From: Oceanicella actignis
GTDB lineage: Bacteria > Pseudomonadota > Alphaproteobacteria > Rhodobacterales > Rhodobacteraceae
DNA: 64,000 nt
Direction of reading: 5' to 3'
Assembly (NCBI RefSeq): GCF_008124525.1
Contig: NZ_VNHJ01000008.1
Span: 124,001-188,000, forward strand
Below are positions 19,168-27,518 of this stretch, piece after piece (positions within the stretch are counted from its first letter, which is position 1; each line of letters opens with the position of its first letter). The translations under genes and the position numbers were made by a program. Under the pieces are notes generated by a model. The model did no database searches. It was not told where the DNA came from and saw only the letters and a list, made by a program, of their open reading frames with translations.

Positions 19168-20025
19168 TCAATCGTGGCTCACGCCGAGATAGGCGTCGAT
19201 CACTTCCTGATTGTTGCGGATCTCGTCGGGCGTGCCGTCGCCGATCTTCTTGCCGTAGTCCAGCACGACCACCCGGTCCGCGATGTCCATCACCACGCCC
19301 ATGTCGTGCTCGATCAGGGCGATGGTGGTGCCGAATTCGTCGTTCACGTCGAGGATGAAGCGGCACATGTCCTCCTTCTCCTCGACGTTCATGCCGGCCA
19401 TCGGCTCGTCCAGCAGCAGCAGCTTGGGCTCGGCCGCCAGGGCGCGGCCCAGCTCGACGCGCTTCTGCAGGCCGTAGGGCAGGCGGCCGACGGGCGTCTT
19501 GCGGATGTGCTGGATCTCGAGAAAGTCGATGATGCGCTCGACCTTCTCGCGGTGCTCGATCTCTTCGGCCTGGGCGCGGCCCCACCACCACAGCTGGCTG
19601 AGCATGCCGGTCTTCATCAGCGTCATGCGCCCGGTCATGATGTTGTCGAGCGTGGTCATGCCCTTGAACAGGGCGATGTTCTGGAAGGTGCGCGCGATGC
19701 CCTGGCGGGCGATCTCGTGCGGCTTCATCGGCCCGCGCTTCTTGCCGCGGAACCAGATCTCGCCCTCCTGCGGGTGATAGAAGCCGTTGATGACGTTCAG
19801 CATCGAGGACTTGCCCGCGCCGTTGGGGCCGATGATGGCGCGGATCTCGCCCTCGCGGATGTCGAACGAGATGTCCTTGATCGCCGTCACGCCGCCGAAG
19901 CGCAGCGTGATGTGCTTCATCTCCATCACCGGCTCGCCGATGACGCGCGGCGGGATGCCGTGCTGAATCTCCTTGACGGCGTATTCGAGGTCGTCGGAAG
20001 CGGCCTCGGCGACTGTATGGGTCAT
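19168..20025 (-). CDS. Liv-type ABC transporter ATP-binding protein (LivG-like)
   Basis: The second ATPase of the importer, 285 residues. Walker A is GPNGAGKSS, the Q-loop region ARTFQNIALF, the signature-like LPYGLQKRVELGRAL and Walker B LLLDEPMAGMN, with the switch His in ALIEHDMG. The signature departs from LSGG (LPYGLQ), as in many LivG proteins. About 35 residues precede the usual start. Its ATG overlaps the stop of the upstream CoA ligase gene as ATGA, so ligase and importer are translationally coupled. Confidence 0.93.
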   Translation of the reverse strand: MTHTVAEAASDDLEYAVKEIQHGIPPRVIGEPVMEMKHITLRFGGVTAIKDISFDIREGEIRAIIGPNGAGKSSMLNVINGFYHPQEGEIWFRGKKRGPMKPHEIARQGIARTFQNIALFKGMTTLDNIMTGRMTLMKTGMLSQLWWWGRAQAEEIEHREKVERIIDFLEIQHIRKTPVGRLPYGLQKRVELGRALAAEPKLLLLDEPMAGMNVEEKEDMCRFILDVNDEFGTTIALIEHDMGVVMDIADRVVVLDYGKKIGDGTPDEIRNNQEVIDAYLGVSHD

Positions 20026-21998
20026 GCGGCGTCCCTCCCTTGCTCGCTCCGACGCTCGAACACGGCGACGTCGCGCAGCTCGAGCGTGGCCGCGATCTTG
20101 CCCTTGCGGCCGTCCTCGTAGGTGACTTCGGTCTCGATGTAGGCCGACGGCTCGCCGGCGTAGAGCGCGTCGATGAGCGGCTTGTAACGCTCCTCGACGA
20201 TGCGCCGGCGCACCTTGCGCGTGCGGGTCATCTCGCCGTCGTCGGCGTCCAGCTCCTTGTGCAGGATCAGGAAGCGGTGGATCTGGCAGCCCGACAGCAT
20301 CGGATCCTGCGCCACGTCGCGGTTGACCTCCTCGATGCACTTCTGCACCCAGGCGTAGACCTGCGGATGGGCGGCCAGCTCCTGATACGAGGCGTAGGCG
20401 ATGTTGTTGCGCTCGGCCCAGTTGCCCACCGCGGCCATGTCGATGTTGATGAAGGCCACGCAGCGGTCGCGCCCGGCGCCGAACACCACCGCCTCGAGGA
20501 TCGGCGGGTAGAACTTGAGCTTGTTCTCGACGAACTTGGGCGCGAACATCGACCCGTCGGCCATCTTGCCCACGTCCTTGGCGCGGTCGATGATGCGCAG
20601 CTGGCCGGACTCGGGATCGATGAAGCCCGCGTCGCCCGTCGCCACCCAGCCTTCGGCGTCCTTGGTGTCGGCCGTGCTTTCGGGGTTCTTGTAGTATTCC
20701 TGGAACACGCCGGGCGAGCGGTAGAACACCTCGCCATTGTCGGCGATGCGGATCTCGACCCCCGGCCCCGGCACGCCGACCGTGTCGGCGCGCACCTGGC
20801 CGTCGGGCTGGATGGTGATGAACACCGTCGCCTCGGTCTGGCCGTAGAGCTGCTTGAGGTTGATGCCCAGCGAGCGGTAGAACTGGAAGATCTCGGGGCC
20901 GATCGCCTCGCCCGCCGTGTAGCCCACGCGCACGTTGCTGAAGCCCAGCACGTTCTTGAGCGGGCCGTAGATCAGCAGCTCGCCCAGCCAGTATTTCAGC
21001 CGCGCCCCCAGCCCGACCGGCTTGCCGTCGAGGATGTCGGGGCCGACCTTCTTCGCATGGGCCATGAACACGTCGTAGAGCCATTTCTTGACGCGGCCCG
21101 CATCCTCCATGCGGATGGCGACGTTGGTCAGGATCGTCTCGAAGATGCGCGGCGGCGCGAAGAAGTAGGTCGGGCCGATCTCCTTGAGGTCGGCCATCAT
21201 CGTCTCCTGGCTTTCGGGGCAGCTGACGCAGAAGCCCACCACATAGGCCTGCCCCACCGAAAACACGAAGTCGCCCACCCACGCCATGGGCAGATAGGCC
21301 AGCACGCTGTCGGTCTCGCGCAGGTCGTCGAACTGCGCCGCGCCGCGGGCGGTGACGATGACGTTGTCGTTCGACAGCACCACGCCCTTCGAGCGGCCCG
21401 TGGTGCCCGAGGTGTAGAGCATCACGCAGGTGTCCGAGCCCTTGCCCGCGTCGCGGATCGCGTCGATGCGCGGCTCGAGCTCGGCGCGGCGGTCCTGCCC
21501 CAGGCGCTCGACATGCTCCATGCTGTGCAGCGTGGTGTGGTCGTATTTGCGCAGGCCGCGCGGGTCCAGATAGATGACGTGGCGCAGCTTGGGCAGACGG
21601 TCCTTGACCGCCAGCACCTTGTCCACCTGCTCCTGATCCTCGCACACGGCGAAGACGACCTCGGCGTGTTCGAGCACGAAGGCCATCTCTTCGGCCACGG
21701 CGTCCTGATACACCGGCACGGGGGTGGCGCCGCAATACTGCGAGGCGATCATGGACCAGTAGAGCTTGGGCCTGTTCTTGCCGATGATGGCCACATGCTC
21801 GCCCGGCTCGAGCCCCAGCGCCATGAAGCCCATCGCCAGCGCGCGCGTGCCGTCGCGCACCTCGCGCCAGGTCCAGCTCTGCCAGATGCCGAATTCCTTC
21901 TCGCGATTCGCGGGCCGGTCGCCGAAGCGGCGGGCGTTGTCCTCCAGCAGCTTCGGAAAGGTGTCGAGCGCGCTGTCCAGCGCGGCGCCTCTTGTCAC
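20022..21998 (-). CDS. Long-chain acyl-CoA synthetase-like AMP-forming ligase
   Basis: First gene of the transport operon, encoding a 658-residue adenylate-forming ligase of the FadD15/long-chain type. Motifs include YTSGTTGRSKGVVLSN (P-loop), YGQTEATVFI (A5), ATGDAGFIDPESGQ (A7) and DRAKDVGKMADGSMF in place of the usual hinge. The GTG at 21998 is preferred to the longer frame to 22103 since GGAGGA lies about 7 nt before it. Ligases of this kind are repeatedly found beside Liv-type importers in alphaproteobacteria. The acid it activates is not known; aromatic, fatty or short acids are all possible. Confidence 0.9.
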   Translation of the reverse strand: MTRGAALDSALDTFPKLLEDNARRFGDRPANREKEFGIWQSWTWREVRDGTRALAMGFMALGLEPGEHVAIIGKNRPKLYWSMIASQYCGATPVPVYQDAVAEEMAFVLEHAEVVFAVCEDQEQVDKVLAVKDRLPKLRHVIYLDPRGLRKYDHTTLHSMEHVERLGQDRRAELEPRIDAIRDAGKGSDTCVMLYTSGTTGRSKGVVLSNDNVIVTARGAAQFDDLRETDSVLAYLPMAWVGDFVFSVGQAYVVGFCVSCPESQETMMADLKEIGPTYFFAPPRIFETILTNVAIRMEDAGRVKKWLYDVFMAHAKKVGPDILDGKPVGLGARLKYWLGELLIYGPLKNVLGFSNVRVGYTAGEAIGPEIFQFYRSLGINLKQLYGQTEATVFITIQPDGQVRADTVGVPGPGVEIRIADNGEVFYRSPGVFQEYYKNPESTADTKDAEGWVATGDAGFIDPESGQLRIIDRAKDVGKMADGSMFAPKFVENKLKFYPPILEAVVFGAGRDRCVAFINIDMAAVGNWAERNNIAYASYQELAAHPQVYAWVQKCIEEVNRDVAQDPMLSGCQIHRFLILHKELDADDGEMTRTRKVRRRIVEERYKPLIDALYAGEPSAYIETEVTYEDGRKGKIAATLELRDVAVFERRSEQGRDAA

Positions 21999-22192
21999 GG
22001 CGATGTCCTCCCTCGGATGCGCGTTCTTCGCGCGCGTCCCGCTCCCTGTCTCGGCGGCCGGGCCGCCGGGTGCAAGTAACCCGCGCGGGCCCGAAAAGGT
22101 CAAGCGCCGACTTGCGCTTGCCCCGCGGCCGCGGCCCGGCGCGCGTTCTGCGCCCCACTTAAAGCGCCCGAGTCTTGCGCCAGTTTTTCAGC

Positions 22193-22210
22193 ATTGCAAC
22201 GAATTGCAAC
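22193..22210. promoter_or_regulatory. Repeated ATTGCAAC boxes between the divergent kinase gene and ligase operon
   Basis: ATTGCAAC occurs at 22193-22200 and again at 22203-22210, one helical turn apart; the core also reads TTGCAA-N4-TTGCAA. It lies in a 264-bp divergent gap (21999-22262), 52 bp from the kinase start. Spacing and position suggest an operator that could serve either direction. TGCAA-containing operators are known for acyl-CoA-responsive regulators, but the spacing here differs from those I know, so the regulator is left open. Confidence 0.45.
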
Positions 22211-22262
22211 AAGCCCCTCGCCGCGCTTTACGAACGCGCGGGCATGGTGCTAGCGCAAGAGC

Positions 22263-24425
22263 ATGGCCCAGCATGATGGCGCATATCCCGCCCCGCCGCC
22301 GCGCGGGCCCGACGGCGCCGGCGCCGAACGGCCGGCGGCGCGCGACCCTGCGCACGACCCTGCGCACGGGCAGGCGTCGGGGCAGGCGCATGGGCAGGGG
22401 CATGGGCAGGGGCTGGGGCGCGACGACGCGGCCGACATCCCCGCCGCCGATCCGGCGCTGATCGAGGCCGGCTTCAACCTGATCCAGCAGGCGCTGACCA
22501 TCTTCGACGCGCAGCTGCGCCTTGTGGGCTGGAACGCCCGCTTCACCGAGATGTTCGACCTGCCGCCCGAGCTCGTGCGCCGCGGCGCGCGCTTCGAGGA
22601 CATCATCCGCTTCATGGCCGAGCGCGGCGAATACGGCCCCGGCCCCGTGGACGAGATCGTGCGCCACCGCGTCGAGCGCGCCCGCGCCTTCGAGCCGCAC
22701 TATTTCGAGCGCGACCGCCCCAACGGCATGACCATCTCGATCGAGGGTCACCCGCTGGCGCAGGGCGGCTGGATCGCGGTCTACACCGACATCACCCATT
22801 ACCGCCGGCAAGAGCGGCTCTTGCGCGCGCGCTCGGAAGACCTGTCCGAGCAGCTTCTGGCGCACTCGGCCAATCTTGCGCGCGCCAACCGCGAGCTGGC
22901 CGCCGCCAACGCCGCGCTGATCGAGACGCAGCGCGCGCTGATGCGCTCGGAGGCGCGCGCGCGCCTGGCCACCGAGACGACCCCCGCGCACATCGCCTAC
23001 GTCAAGCGCGACTACGTCTACCGCTATTCCAACAAGCGCATCGAGGCGGTGCTGGGCCCCGGCGCCGCGCCCGCCGAGATCGTCGGCCGCCCCATGCCCC
23101 AGGTGCTGGGCGCCGAGGTGTTCGACAAGATCCGCCCCGCCCTCGACCGCGCCTTCGCCGGCGAGCAGACGCGCTGCGCCTTCCAGTTCCGCCGCGCCGA
23201 CGGCGAAGAGGCCGAGGTGCGCTGCGTCTTCACCCCGGTGCGCGAACCCGACGGCGCCGTGCGCGGCGTCTACATCCTGTCGCTGGACGTGACCGAGGAA
23301 AGCCGCGCGGCGGCGGCGCTGCTTCAATCGAAGAAGATGCAGGCCGCCGCGCAGCTGACCCGGGGCCTGGCGCATGACTTCTCGAACCTGCTGACGGTGA
23401 TCCTGGGCCTTCAGGGCCGCATCCTCGACGCCGGCCCCCTGCCCGACGCGGTCCGCGACGCGGCCGAGCGCACCCGCGCCGCGGCGCGCCGGGGGGCGCA
23501 GCTGATCGACCGCCTGTCCTCGATCGCCGCCGAGCGCGAGCAGCGGCGCGCGCGCGTGGACGTGGCCGATCTGCTCAACGGCCTGGTCGAGATCTTCGCC
23601 CCCTCGGCGCCGCCGGGAGTGTCCATCACGCGCGACGTGCCCGCCATGCTGCCGCCCGCCTGGCTCGACGCCGGCCAGCTGCAGGACGCGGTTCTGAACC
23701 TGCTGCTGAACGCGCGCGACGCCGTCGCCGCGCGCCCCGAGGGCCCCGAGGGCGGCGAGATCATGATCGCCGCCGCCGTCGCCGACGGGCAACTGTCGAT
23801 CACGGTGCGCGACAACGGCCCGGGCTTCGACCCCGAGGCGCGCGAGCGCGCCTTCGAGCCCTTCTTCACCACCAAGGGGCGCAACGGCTCGGGCCTTGGG
23901 CTGTCGATGGTCTACGGCTTCGCGCAGGGCGCGGGCGGCGAGCTGACCATCCGCAGCGCGCCCGGCGCCGGCGCGGCGGTGACGCTGACGCTGCCCCTCG
24001 GCGCGCCGGACGAGTTCGAGCGCATCGCCCCCGGCCCCGCCCTGCCGGCCGCCATCGGCGGGCTGGCGCTGGTCGCCGACGACGACCCCGAGCTGCGCCG
24101 CATGGTGCGCGAGACGCTGCAGGAGGCCGGCTGGCCGGTGCTCGAGGCCGCCGACGGCGAAGAGGCGCTCGAACTGGCGCGCCGCGTCGAGGAGGTGGGG
24201 CTGGTCGTCTCGGACATCGACATGGGGCCGGGGATGAGCGGCGTCGAGCTGGCCGAGCGCCTGACCGCCCTGCGCCCCGGCCTTGGCGTGATCCTGACCA
24301 CGGGCCTGCCGCCCGACGCGCCCGAGCGACGGCGCGCGCGCGGCCGGTTCGCGACGCTGGACAAACCCTTCGCCGCCGAGCAGCTGCGCGCCCTGCTTGC
24401 GCGGTCCGCGACGGAGCCCGCATGA
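22263..24425 (+). CDS. Hybrid PAS sensor histidine kinase with receiver domain
   Basis: A soluble 720-residue kinase with no membrane segments. Residues 1-55 are low complexity with a His/Gly/Gln repeat (HGQ and GQAHGQ units, about 35-50). A PAS_7-like domain follows (65-180), then a coiled coil (183-232), a second PAS (235-345), the phosphoacceptor LTRGLAHDFSNLL with His371, N box LLLNARDAV, G1 DNGPGF, F box FEPFFTTK, G2 GSGLGLSMVYGFA and a C-terminal receiver with Asp near 655. The architecture resembles NahK/ErcS-type kinases. It is coupled to the next gene by ATGA and diverges from the CoA-ligase/importer operon, a likely target. Confidence 0.92.
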   Translation: MAQHDGAYPAPPPRGPDGAGAERPAARDPAHDPAHGQASGQAHGQGHGQGLGRDDAADIPAADPALIEAGFNLIQQALTIFDAQLRLVGWNARFTEMFDLPPELVRRGARFEDIIRFMAERGEYGPGPVDEIVRHRVERARAFEPHYFERDRPNGMTISIEGHPLAQGGWIAVYTDITHYRRQERLLRARSEDLSEQLLAHSANLARANRELAAANAALIETQRALMRSEARARLATETTPAHIAYVKRDYVYRYSNKRIEAVLGPGAAPAEIVGRPMPQVLGAEVFDKIRPALDRAFAGEQTRCAFQFRRADGEEAEVRCVFTPVREPDGAVRGVYILSLDVTEESRAAAALLQSKKMQAAAQLTRGLAHDFSNLLTVILGLQGRILDAGPLPDAVRDAAERTRAAARRGAQLIDRLSSIAAEREQRRARVDVADLLNGLVEIFAPSAPPGVSITRDVPAMLPPAWLDAGQLQDAVLNLLLNARDAVAARPEGPEGGEIMIAAAVADGQLSITVRDNGPGFDPEARERAFEPFFTTKGRNGSGLGLSMVYGFAQGAGGELTIRSAPGAGAAVTLTLPLGAPDEFERIAPGPALPAAIGGLALVADDDPELRRMVRETLQEAGWPVLEAADGEEALELARRVEEVGLVVSDIDMGPGMSGVELAERLTALRPGLGVILTTGLPPDAPERRRARGRFATLDKPFAAEQLRALLARSATEPA

Positions 24426-25135
24426 CCGACGCCCCGCTGATCGCCGTTCTGGACGACGAACCCGAGGTGCTGGAGATCCTGCGCGGCGCGCTCGAGGGGG
24501 CGGGGCTGCGCATGCGCGGCTTCTCGACCGCCGCCAGCTTCGAGCACGCCCTGCCCCGCCTGCGCCCGGCGCTGTGCCTGGTCGATCTGGGCCTGCCCGA
24601 CAAGGACGGGCTGGCCCTTGTCTACAAGCTGGCGCAGGAGCAGGGCGCGCTCGTGATGATCGTCTCGGGCCGGCGCGGGGTGCAGGACAAGGTCGCCGGG
24701 CTCGAGCTGGGCGCCGACGACTACATCGTCAAACCCTTCGACCCCGCCGAGGTCGTGGCCCGCATCCGCGTTCTGCTGCGCCGGGGCGAGCGCGCCGCCA
24801 ACCCCGGCCGGCGCAGCCGCGCGCGCTTCGGCGGCTGGAGCGTCGATTTCGACGGCCATGCGCTGACCGCCCCCGACGGCGCCGAGGCGCGGCTGTCGCG
24901 CGCCGAGGGCGAGATCCTGCGGCTGTTCCTTGAAACGCCCAACCGGCTGCTCTCGCGCGCGCAGATCCAGGACCGCATCGGCGGGGGCGCCGGCGAAGGG
25001 TTCGACCGCGCCATCGACGTGCGGGTCTCGCGCCTGCGGACCAAGCTGGGCGACGACCCCAAGAACCCCAAGCTGATCCGCACCATCTACGGCGCGGGCT
25101 ACATCTTCGTCGGCGATGTGACCTGGGAGGGCTGA
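24422..25135 (+). CDS. OmpR/PhoB-family response regulator
   Basis: A 237-residue DNA-binding regulator: receiver domain (1-120; acidic pair D11-D12, phosphoacceptor Asp55 in LVDLGLPD, switch residues VSG and the K of DDYIVKPFD) and a winged-helix output domain (about 130-232; RLSRAEGEILRLFLETPNRLLSR, then DVRVSRLRTKLGDDP and IRTIYGAGYIF). The ATG overlaps the kinase stop (ATGA). It is the obvious partner of that kinase, though the kinase's own receiver means a phosphorelay or an alternative route is possible. Target genes are an inference from position. Confidence 0.94.
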   Translation: MTDAPLIAVLDDEPEVLEILRGALEGAGLRMRGFSTAASFEHALPRLRPALCLVDLGLPDKDGLALVYKLAQEQGALVMIVSGRRGVQDKVAGLELGADDYIVKPFDPAEVVARIRVLLRRGERAANPGRRSRARFGGWSVDFDGHALTAPDGAEARLSRAEGEILRLFLETPNRLLSRAQIQDRIGGGAGEGFDRAIDVRVSRLRTKLGDDPKNPKLIRTIYGAGYIFVGDVTWEG

Positions 25136-25603
25136 AAAGGGTCTTCCCCGCCCAGACCTTGCCGATGGTGCGGCGCCCATGCGCCGGCTCACCGCTCGGC
25201 GCCGGTTCTCGCAAGTCGCCGCCCGATCCCTTCGGAAGCGATGAAACGGCGGCGACGGGGCGGCGAGCCGGCGGGCGCCGAAGCGCGCACCGGCCAGGCG
25301 ATCCTCGATGAACGGGAACGAACGCGCGCGCCGCGGGCGCATGCGCGCAGACCGCCGCAGGGCGCGCCCGCACGATCGCGCCGCGGCGGGCGCCGGACCG
25401 CCCGCGCCGCGCCGAAGGGGGGCGAACGGGCGGCGATGCATGGCGGGCGGGCCCCGGCGCCGCCTCGGCCCGACCGCGCATCGCCGCGCCCAAAGCTGTG
25501 CGCGCCTCAGGCCGCAACAACGACCGATGGCCGCCCCACGGCGCGCGCATCAAGCGGCTGGAGCGGGGGCCCGACGCGGACCCCGGCTCGCGCGGCGAAG
25601 CCG
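25136..25603. other. 468-bp GC-rich gap, no gene seen
   Basis: This lies between the response regulator and the converging hsp20 stop. Several frames are open only because of base composition and none shows a ribosome site or a recognisable product. One long inverted repeat with 8-bp arms (25216-25255) is present; there is no T-run, so I do not call a terminator. Confidence 0.5.
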
Positions 25604-26134
25604 TCAGGCCTGGGCGGGCGCCTCGGCCGGCGCGGCGTCGCTCGGCGCCGCCTGCGCCTCTTCGGCCGCGGGGGCGTCGTGCCGGATGGCCGCCTTGCGC
25701 GGCGCGTCGCTCACGATCTCGATCCGGCGCGGCTTGAGCGCCTCGGGCACTTCGCGCACCAGATCCACATGCAGCAGCCCGTTCTCGATCCGGGCGCCCA
25801 CGGCGCGCACATGGTCGGCCAGCTGGAAGCGCTTCTCGAAGGCGCGCGCGGCGATGCCGCGATGCAGGAAGGTGCGGCCGCGCTCCTGCTCGTCCTCGAC
25901 CTTGCGGCCCGAGATGGTCAGCTGCCCGTCGCGGGTCTCGACGCTCAGCTCATCCTCCGAGAACCCGGCCACGGCGACGGTGATGCGGTAGGCGTCCTCG
26001 CCGGTCTTCTCGATGTTGTAGGGCGGATAGCCGCCCTGCGCCGTCTCGGCGGCCAGAACGTTGTCCAGCAGGCTGGCCAGCCGGTCGAAACCGATGGTGG
26101 TGCGGTAGAGCGGGGTGAAATCGACGTGCCTCAT
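25604..26134 (-). CDS. Small heat-shock protein, Hsp20/IbpA family
   Basis: A 176-residue holdase chaperone that binds unfolding proteins in the cytoplasm. The N-terminal MRHVDFTPLYRTTIGFDRLA is the IbpA/HspA class A opening of alphaproteobacteria. The alpha-crystallin domain spans about 38-135, with PPYNIE, VAGFSEDEL and the ENGLLHVDL end. The tail is Ala/Pro-rich and lacks an evident IxI/V motif apart from IEIV. The ribosome site GAGGAGAGGA is sequestered in a predicted leader hairpin (see the ROSE entry), indicating translational control by temperature on top of a heat-shock promoter. Confidence 0.93.
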   Translation of the reverse strand: MRHVDFTPLYRTTIGFDRLASLLDNVLAAETAQGGYPPYNIEKTGEDAYRITVAVAGFSEDELSVETRDGQLTISGRKVEDEQERGRTFLHRGIAARAFEKRFQLADHVRAVGARIENGLLHVDLVREVPEALKPRRIEIVSDAPRKAAIRHDAPAAEEAQAAPSDAAPAEAPAQA

Positions 26135-26230
26135 CTTGGTTCCTCTCCTCGGTCAGAGCGACAGGATGGCGGGTCCTCCGAATCGGACGGACCCTTGCGC
26201 GCCGCCGGGCCCGAAAGCGGCGCCGGGCGG
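26135..26230 (-). promoter_or_regulatory. ROSE-type RNA thermometer in the hsp20 leader (predicted)
   Basis: The last leader hairpin (26141-26166) pairs the whole ribosome site. The 5' arm reads UCCU-G-UC-G-CUC, the loop UGACC and the 3' arm GAG-GA-G-AGGA. This gives 9 pairs with one G·G opposition and one bulged G. The 5' arm contains UCGCU, matching the UYGCU box that faces the Shine-Dalgarno sequence in ROSE elements. A second hairpin of about 10 pairs (26171-26194) lies just upstream. ROSE elements are known upstream of alphaproteobacterial hsp20 genes. Folding was done by hand. Confidence 0.72.
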
Positions 26231-26238
26231 CGCAATGG

Positions 26239-26267
26239 ATATGGGCGCCCCCGCGCGGCCGCGCAAG
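26239..26267 (-). promoter_or_regulatory. Predicted RpoH (sigma-32) promoter of hsp20
   Basis: On the minus strand CTTG (26264-26267) is followed 17 nt later by GCCCATAT (26239-26246), against the heat-shock pattern CTTGAA, 13-17 nt, CCCCATNT. Transcription would start near 26230, leaving a leader of about 95 nt that fits the ROSE-like element. The remaining gap to the protease gene (to 26621) holds nothing I can support. Confidence 0.5.
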
Positions 26268-26621
26268 AACGGCGCGCCCGCGGCCGGCCCCCGTCCCGCC
26301 GCGTTCGATGCGGGCCATGTGCGGCCCCCGCCGCGCGCGCCGCGGGGGCGCGCCGGCGGCGGCTTTCGGCCCGCACCGCCTGGCGACCCGCAGACCGCCG
26401 TCCAGAATTCGCGCCGACGACCTGGCCCGCTCCGGCCGGGGCCATCGACGCCCGGCGCCTGCTCTGCGGGCGCCCCGCGGGGCGGTCGATGCGGCGCGCC
26501 CGGAAGGGGGCCGGCGGCGCCGCGAAGATCGGCCTGCCCGCGCAAGGGATGACGGGCGCGGCGGCAAGAGGCGCGGGGGCCGAGGACCGGCCCAACTTCC
26601 CCGCCGCCCCGCGCGGCGGGG

Positions 26622-27518
26622 TCAGCGCGCGGGCGGGCGGCTGCTTTTCCAGGCGCCTTGCGCGCCAGGGCGCCCGGGCGCCGCCGTCTTGCGTGCGGGG
26701 ATCCCGGCGTCGAACGCCGCGCGAAGCGCCGCGAAGGCCGGCCCGAGCGCGACGGCGTAGCTTTTGCCCGCGCCGCCGGCGGTCAGAATAGCGACGGCCC
26801 GCGCGCCGCCCTCGTCCGCCATCACCACGGGCGCGCCGGAAAAGCCCGCCGGCGCCCGGCAGCCAAGGCGCAGGATCCGCGCATCGCGCGCCTCGAGCGG
26901 GCACCGCCGAAGCGACAACCGTCCATCCGCCCCATGCCCCGGAAGGATCAGCGTAGCCCCCGGCGCCGGCGGCGCGCCCGGCGCGGCCAGGGCAAGGGGG
27001 GCGACGGCGGCGCGATCGATCGGCGCGTCAAGCTCGGCCAGCGCCAGGTCGGCGGCGACCGACTCGTAGGAAGGATGCGCGCCGCCATGGACATAGCCGG
27101 GCAGGAGCGCGCTGCGCCGAATGGCGCGCGCGGCCCCCGCGCCCCCCGGCCCGCCACCGGCGCGGAAGCGCAGCCGCGCATCGGGCAGCCGCGCGCCGCG
27201 CCGGTCGAACAGGCAATGCGCCGCGGTGACGATCAGAGCGGGCGCGACCAGCGCCGCGGTGCAGCGCCCGCCGCCCTCGGCCTCGAGCCGCCCCACGCCG
27301 GTCAGCGCCGCGGCCCCGATGGCCGGCCAGCCGCGCGGCGGCGCCTCAGGCCCGGCGCCGAGCGCGGACCCCGCCGCCAGCGCCGCCCCCAGCGCTGCCG
27401 CCCGAGCCACCGCCCGAGCCGCCGTCAGCGCCGGCGCGCAGCTGCGCCGCGCCGCCCCGGCTGCGGGCGCCCGAGCGCGCATGCGGCCGGCGCTCGGGGC
27501 CGGGCGCGGCGCCCTCAT
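26622..27518 (-). CDS. Trypsin-like serine protease, secreted (second of pair)
   Basis: A 298-residue chymotrypsin-fold protein. A basic then hydrophobic leader (about residues 1-55, with AALGAALAAGSALGAG) precedes the catalytic domain. The triad is visible: His in VTAAHC, Asp in AADLALAELD, Ser in GFSGAP (usual GDSGGP). Two cysteine pairs fit the usual disulfides (C near the TAALV strand with the AAHC cysteine, and CPLEARD with LGC). The ATG has GGAGG 7 nt upstream and overlaps the stop of the preceding protease gene as ATGA. Substrate unknown. Confidence 0.8.
   Translation of the reverse strand: MRAPRPAPSAGRMRARAPAAGAARRSCAPALTAARAVARAAALGAALAAGSALGAGPEAPPRGWPAIGAAALTGVGRLEAEGGGRCTAALVAPALIVTAAHCLFDRRGARLPDARLRFRAGGGPGGAGAARAIRRSALLPGYVHGGAHPSYESVAADLALAELDAPIDRAAVAPLALAAPGAPPAPGATLILPGHGADGRLSLRRCPLEARDARILRLGCRAPAGFSGAPVVMADEGGARAVAILTAGGAGKSYAVALGPAFAALRAAFDAGIPARKTAAPGRPGAQGAWKSSRPPAR

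Noticed and set aside
19168-22158. Single 996-codon minus-strand protein
   Set aside because: Its first two-thirds are a shifted frame of the CoA ligase; only the last 285 codons, from ATG 20025, are the LivG-like protein.
25136-25603. Gene in the gap after the response regulator
   Set aside because: Open frames on both strands are Arg/Ala/Pro-rich composition artefacts without ribosome sites or similarity to known families.
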